64,000 nt of DNA from Lolium rigidum (Eukaryota; Streptophyta; Magnoliopsida; Poales; Poaceae). The DNA is taken from assembly GCF_022539505.1 (NCBI RefSeq), contig NC_061508.1:267970736-268034735 (forward strand), written 5' to 3'. The notes under the pieces were generated by a model. It did no database searches. It saw only the letters and a program-made list of their open reading frames with translations, and was not told the DNA's origin. The position numbers and the translations under genes were made by a program. Shown here one piece after another: positions 58,993 through 64,000 of the stretch; the first letter of the stretch is position 1; every line of letters starts with the position of its first letter.

Positions 58993-60647
58993 GGCAGCGG
59001 TTTTCGGATTCCTGCAAACAAGTGAAAGGGTTTAGACAAGAGATAATTTCGCCAAGATAAAGTTGCATCATGTTCGGAAACTTACGGGGCGCCGGGGATG
59101 ATGGGGCGCGTGCCTTGGCCAGCCGTTGAGAGCATCCTTATACGTGCACGCTCCGCTTTCCTTGAGTCCAGCGGAGGTGGTTTTGCCGTCTTCGGTTTCT
59201 TGGCGGAGGCCTCGCCGCTAGCTCCGGCCTCAGAGCCGGAAGCCTTGGCGCGGGGACGCTTTGTAGGTCGAGGGGCCGCCTTGCGAGGTGCCTGTTCCTC
59301 CTCCTCCTCGTCGTCATCCGGAGCCTCCTCCGCCGTGTCATCGGTGACGGGGACGCGAAGAATGGTGCGAAAGTTTTCCTCCGCCAAAGTGTTGAGCTGG
59401 AAGGAAGATGAATAAAAGTTAAGTTAAACATCCAAAAACTTGTGAAGTTTGAAGCAGCGAAAAGAACAAAGCTTACCGGAGGACACTGGTCGTTTGTGTA
59501 AATGTCTTTGGTCAGTTCCGGGACCTATTGGCCCCTCGGAATCTTCACCAACGTCTTGATCCTTCTCTTCAGAGAGTCGGCCGGAAGATCGTGGCGGGTA
59601 ACCCGGAGAAGATCATCCGCCCCGGTATAAGCGCACATCAGGCGCGCGTTGTAGCGTAGAGGCTGGATTCTCCGGGAGAACCAGCTAAGTGTGAGTTGGG
59701 CTCCGGTTAGTCCGTCGTGGACTAGCCAGGAGATTCTCCGCGCAGCCTTCTCCAGGATTGGGGTCTGGGCGAGCGAAGGGACGAAGCTCCAGCTCGCAAG
59801 TTCTTCCGGAGGTTCGTTGACGAACTGAGGCAGACCCTCATGGACCTTCGGAACTGAGGCATTCTTCTCATAGAACCATCCGGCGTTCCAGTACCGGACG
59901 GATTCGTGCGAGTCGTGGGGAGGGTACATGCGGCTAGGGCGGAGCATAAACGTCATGCTTCCGCAGTTCACCATTGCTTTGTCCTTGGTTTCTTTCTTCA
60001 CCCGGAAAAAAATTGCCACAACTTGACATCTGGCCGGATCCCAAGATGTCCTTCGCAGAGAGTCACGAAGTTGGACAAGAGAAGGTATGAATTTGGGCAG
60101 ATGTTGTGGGGCTGGAGCCCGTAGGTGTTGAATATGGAGAGAAAAACTCGAACGAGGAAGTGAAAGTCCGCGTTCCACCCAAGCCTTGGTCATAACTATT
60201 TCTCCGGCTCGGCTTGGGGACGTCGGAATCACGAGTGAAACTCCAATGTGCGGAGATCATTCCTTCGTTCTGGAGCTCTCTAAGCTCCACGTCGGTGGTT
60301 TCGCAAGGCCACCATTGACCCCGTTCTCCTTCGCGGATCCGGGCCTTGGACGCCCTCTTGTTTTCCGTCTCCTGCACCTTTGCTGCCATCCGAGCTTGCC
60401 CCTCGAGTTCTTCTTGGAGCTCTTGGAGGGAAGGGATCCGGCCTGGAGCGGTGCTGGAAGATGCGGAAAAAGGTTGAGCTAGTCTAATGTCGGAAATATA
60501 TGGTGGCAGGAATGATATGGGATCCGGGCATATGGGTTCTATTTGGTTGGGATCCGGGCTACTCGGAGAGCTACCGAGTACAATGTGACGATTCGAGTGG
60601 CATGCTTCCGGCTGCACCCATACAAAGTATTTGAGTACCCGGATCAC
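58993..60647 (-). pseudogene. Element F antisense ORF (Transposase_28-like), spliced, frameshifted
   Basis: Minus strand. N-terminal part: QELQEELEGQARMAAKVQE and MISAHWSFTRDSDVPKP. After a frameshift near 60196: GEIVMTKAWVERGLSLP, then the expected TYGLQPHNICPNSYLLLSNF only in a third frame, then FFRVKKETKDKAMVNCGSMT, RYWNAGWFYEKNASVPKVHE, LTLSWFSRRIQPLRYNARLM and KRRIKTLVKIPRGQ ended by a TAG. This is the Pfam 'putative gypsy type transposon' family. Splice sites fit introns at 59477-59397 and 59085-59012. Exon 2 has an acidic block followed by a Lys/Pro/Ala-rich basic tail. Exon 3 is cut by LTR E. Dead copy. Confidence 0.85.
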
Positions 60648-61479
60648 TAAGGCTATCTTCTACACTAAGTTATCTTCTACGAGGCCGGCGTACTTACCGC
60701 TAATGGCGCGGTGGCTCGACGGAGCTCCGGTGAAGATGAGGTCGCCGAACTTGAAGGAAATCGTCCCGCGTGACCACGAATCGGCGGCGGAGCGAATTTC
60801 TCGTTCAAACGTGGGAATCTTGGCACGAGGGGAGCCTTGGTTTGGCGGCGCGCGGGGTTCACCGTGGCAAAGCTCGCCGGAGTCGAGATCTGACGGGCGG
60901 CGCGGCGCGAGGAGGAAGACGAGGTGGTGAGGAGAGGTGAAAGAATGGATTTTTTACCGGTCCGTGGGGTATTTATAGGCCACGCACGGAGATTCGGGAT
61001 CCGGATCCGACGGTGGAAACTGAACGGTCACGCCGTTAGATGGATGACACGTGTTTAGGTCAACTACGGTAAAACGACGTGGAGGTAACTTAACCATGCA
61101 CTCCCGAAAATTCCGGCTGAAGATTTGCATCTGCGAAAATTTAGCGCGGGAGATGAGGAAGTTGTGCGCGGGAAAAGTGGAACTTCTGTTGTTAAGTGTG
61201 ATCTGAAGGTGAAAGATTTCCGGAACTGTTTGAGTCTTTTAAGATTCCGGGTAATTCCGTGAGGATAAGTTGGCTCTCGTACGAGCAGGGAATGACCCGG
61301 AAATGTTCTTTGGAACGTCGATGGATGAAGTCCCGCGGGATGGGAGCATTTTCCGGCTATAAGTTGGAAAAAAGAAGAAAATGCAAAGTTGGAGCTCTTC
61401 AAGTTTCTCCGCGTTACCAACGTTTGCCGGAGATTGTGTTGGATCGGCAAGGCGGAAACTGCTGGCGAAACTCGGAGAA
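60648..61479 (+). other. Element F internal DNA between antisense ORF and LTR
   Basis: No supported coding. On the minus strand this would be the promoter side of the antisense ORF. Confidence 0.45.
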
Positions 61480-61492
61480 CTCTGGGGGCTAC
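61480..61492 (+). other. Element F polypurine tract
   Basis: CTCTGGGGGCTAC lies directly before the LTR start. This form is common in grass gypsy elements. Confidence 0.75.
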
Positions 61493-62054
61493 TGTTGTGG
61501 GTATACTTCATGGGTGTACCATCGACAGTGCCTAGATCCGGCAAGCCCGGGTGGCCCACGGATGGTGATGAGGCATGTGGCCCATCGGGCGGCCCGATTG
61601 TTGTTGATCATGAAGGAAGAAGTCCAGCCTCGAGATCGGTAGGCCGGATCCGTACCGACATTAGGAGTAACCCGGATCCATGGAGGCCCATGAGGAACCC
61701 GGATCCGATGACGACGTATATGGAAGGCGGATCCGTGACGTGCACAGGCAAGATATTGTACCGTAGTTAGGCTATCCGTAATCCGGCTAGGACTCTCCAT
61801 GTAAACCCTAGATCCGTGCGCCTTTATAAGCCGGATCCCGGAGCCCTAGAGGCACAACCACAACTCATTGTAACAACGCGAAAGCGCCCGGATAATTCCG
61901 GACAAGCAGCAGTAGGCCCTGTCATCGTGCGTGTGTTCCGAAGGCCGGGTAACTCGCGTACCACCGTCCCGTGTGCACTCCGCCCTATGGCCCCTACTTC
62001 TTCTCCCCCTCGTGAGGATCCCTCCTCCGAGGTACCGTCGATTAGGCAACGACA
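61493..62054 (+). repeat. Element F 3' LTR
   Basis: 562 bp, TGTTGTGGGTATACTTC to GGCAACGACA. TATA box CCTTTATAAG at 61821-61830. GGATCC-containing motifs (CCGGATCC) recur across the LTR. The right end abuts the cargo ORF remnant at 62055. Confidence 0.8.
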
Positions 62055-62580
62055 GCCACCAAGCGCGCCGCCTAAAGCGACGGTTCCGAGAGGCTTCGCC
62101 ATCAGGTTTGGTGGGGTGTCTGCGCTGTCCGTACCCGTTGGGAATGACTTCGGGAAAGAGATCTTCCGACGCAAGAAGAAGCAAGCGATGTGGCTCGACC
62201 CCATGTACGACGTAAATAGAGGCTACTAGCCCACGCTATTTCGCGAGGAGCGAGAGGCGGCGCTGAAACGCTTCACCGATGAGAATCCACCTCCCGATGC
62301 AATTTTGGTTAGTTCTGGCCGCACCATCAAGGGTGTCATCAAGAACGCCCGCGCCGCATAGGCTTCATTCAGTCGAGAAAGGATCGAAGTTTAAATTATT
62401 GGTATACTTGTAAAAGTTATTGATTTTCAATGAAAATCAGCGGTTTCATTATTTGGCGATTTTATTGGAACCACCGGTGTGGGCAGTCGCCCTAATATGA
62501 AGGAAACGTGTGCCGACGCCCTCTACAGAGCATGTCCTGCAGTGTCACTGGTTACAATATAGGGACGCCAGTTGAGATGC
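62055..62580 (+). pseudogene. Second copy of the 36.8-kb cargo ORF, with a Harbinger-type end
   Basis: Plus strand: VPRGFAIRFGGVSALSVP, GKEIFRRKKKQAMWLDPMY, a TAG, then PTLFREEREAALKRFTDEN and a short end GRTIKGVIKNARAA. It aligns by eye with VPRGCWAINLDG, EEIFRCTRKHALWLD and PTLSRHEREAALIRF of the 36791 ORF. The start is removed by the LTR of element F, and one internal stop replaces the conserved Trp (YWP). CAGTTGAGATGCTC followed by TAA near 62567-62583 is a PIF/Harbinger-type right end. Confidence 0.7.
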
Positions 62581-63555
62581 TCTAATAAGATCGAAGATAG
62601 GAAAGCCATCTCATCCATCTCGTATGTCCCTTTTTAGAGCTTTAGGCGATTCCGAATAATTCTGAGTGGGCTCTAATCAATCCTAGCTGATCGAATTTTG
62701 ACCAAATTAATGGAACCAATCAGAACAGTTGTTGCAAAAGCAGTGGCTACCACAGGAGAACGTATCCTATGAACCCACACGACTGGTGTACCAGCTGCAC
62801 CCGTGATGCTTGAACCGTCGGATTAAAAATGGAAGGACATGATCCATGTACCGGTGTGGCTGCTGGAACATTTGCGAAAGAAACCTGGGAGCGTCGCTGA
62901 ATTGTGCAAACACGGAAAATCAAGGAATCAATCACCCTCTCTATTATGAGATCTAGATCTCCTCAGAGCTCCCTCGCTTTAGAGGTGGTGGCTTATGACT
63001 AATCAAGGATTCAAGGTAGAGATGCCACCGTCGATAGTGCAGCGCAAACTACATCTTCGAGGAAAACTTTTTTTTCTGGGAGTTCCTAACCGAGGAAAAC
63101 TGGTAATCCGCGCAGCACCGACGAACAAGCGAGCCACTGCTGCCAAACACAGTTTCGATGCACTATGTCGCTTTGTTTATATGGCCGCTGGAGATTCAGT
63201 GCCGGAGACCCGGGCGAGAGATTTGAGTGGTACATGGACCAGTCAGGCGAAATTTCTGACCAGCTCCCATGGTGCTGCTGTACAGGAGATGACGGGGGAG
63301 AAGATGAGTATTCAGGTTTGGAAGAATGATTCTTGCAATTTTTTCTGCGTGGGATGATTCTTGCAAATTTTAGAAGAACTGTGAGATCGTTTTGCAAATG
63401 TGCTAGCAGCACACATCAAACTGTGCATCATGTCCCTTCATTTCATATCCAATGGCCTGTAACGAGTAGGTGCATGTGGTGCATGAGTTCTCCTGTTTCA
63501 TAGGATACACTCTCGCTACCACAGCTCTGGTAAACCAAAGCAGAGCACCACTTAT
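62581..63555. other. No gene; possible inverted-repeat element
   Basis: GTATCCTATGA at 62762 and its complement at 63498, with GTGGCTACCACAGG-like sequence around them, suggest weak inverted ends about 780 bp apart. No coding is supported inside. Confidence 0.3.
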
Positions 63556-63559
63556 AAAA

Positions 63560-64000
63560 GAGGAGCTAATTACACCTCTAGTCCTACAACTTGTGCACCA
63601 TGTGATAGTTTAGTCCTACATCTTGTAAAGTGTGAAACTGCAGTCCTAGAACTTGTATCATATGTGAAGTTTTGGTCCTCAATCAATCAAAAACTGACAC
63701 GTGGCATTGTAATTTTTGCACAAAAACCCCTAATATTTTTATCTCCTAAATCTAACCTTCGTACCGCCTCCTTACATGTGGGTCCTATCTGTCAGCGACT
63801 AACGAAGCAAATAAAATGGTTTGTGAGTAGGAGAATTCGACCTCACGACCGGAGGTCAAAGCAAAGTGCTTTAGCCACTAGACCAGCGAACACTCTTTGT
63901 AGAATATCAGCACGTCTTTCTATTTCATCGGGAATACTAGAAAGAAAAATGAGGATTAACACATAAACTTTTGTTTACCAGATGAGGAAGTCACGAATAA
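63560..64000. mobile_element. Mutator-like TIR, runs off the window
   Basis: Begins GAGCTAATTACACCTCTAGT and has repeated phrases of the type TAGTCCTA-CA-ACTTGT, a recurrent grass TIR element end. It carries a tRNA-like module. The right end and target duplication lie outside the window. Confidence 0.5.
63831..63893 (-). other. tRNA-like module in the last TIR
   Basis: On the minus strand TGGTCTAGTGGCTAAAGC (A-box-like) is followed by CTTTGCTTTGACC and GTGAGGTCGAATTCTC (B-box-like GGTCGAATTC). Layout and the CTTTGCTT middle resemble the modules at 18116 and 19551, although the surrounding TIR is unrelated. Confidence 0.55.

Noticed and set aside
63086..63412. Minus-strand frame of 108 codons, and the plus-strand frame at 62995-63357
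   Set aside because: Neither has a recognisable motif, and they overlap each other on opposite strands.

Overview
The window looks like nuclear DNA from a large, repeat-rich grass genome, most likely a Pooideae (Triticeae or oat/ryegrass relative). This rests on a complete spliced gene for a plant chaperonin subunit, an abundance of grass-type elements (Stowaway MITEs, PIF/Harbinger TIRs starting GAGCATCTCC or GGGCATCTCC, CACTA elements with AGTCCCGGTT subterminal repeats, a BARE/Angela-like Copia LTR, Athila-like LTRs with a tRNA-Asp primer site) and two 100-N scaffold gaps. The species cannot be fixed from the sequence alone.

Layout. 1-7.0 kb: old transposon debris, including a LINE scrap, a Helitron-like 3' end and a decayed PIF/Harbinger transposase. 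7.07-11.86 kb, minus strand: a complete nine-exon CCT5 (TCP-1 epsilon) gene, 536 aa, with a Stowaway MITE in its last intron. 12.1-17.5 kb: a LINE RNase H remnant and featureless DNA up to a gap. 17.83-19.91 kb: a Mutator-like foldback element with a 9-bp target duplication; its arms carry tRNA-like modules and a Helitron-like sequence sits exactly between the arms. 20.3-22.4 kb: MITEs plus a non-autonomous CACTA element that contains a 5S rRNA-like segment. 24.85-28.0 kb, plus strand: an apparently intact six-exon FAR1-related (FRS) gene, 883 aa. 28.7-37.4 kb: four TIR elements of PIF/Harbinger type, three of them carrying protein-coding cargo. 37.5-41.7 kb: two LINE remnants on the minus strand. 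41.7-62.05 kb: a nest of LTR retrotransposons (Athila-like elements B, A and C; Copia D; LTR E; gypsy-type F with an antisense spliced ORF). 62.05-62.6 kb: a second copy of the cargo ORF seen at 36.8 kb. 63.56 kb to the end: the start of another Mutator-like TIR with a tRNA-like module.

The two likely host genes, CCT5 and the FRS gene, are unrelated in function: cytosolic actin/tubulin folding versus a transposase-derived transcription factor. Everything else can be read as successive transposon insertions. Clear insertion order is given by target duplications for element A inside the LTR of element B, for the CACTA element inside a MITE-like repeat, and for the Mutator-like element at 17.8 kb.
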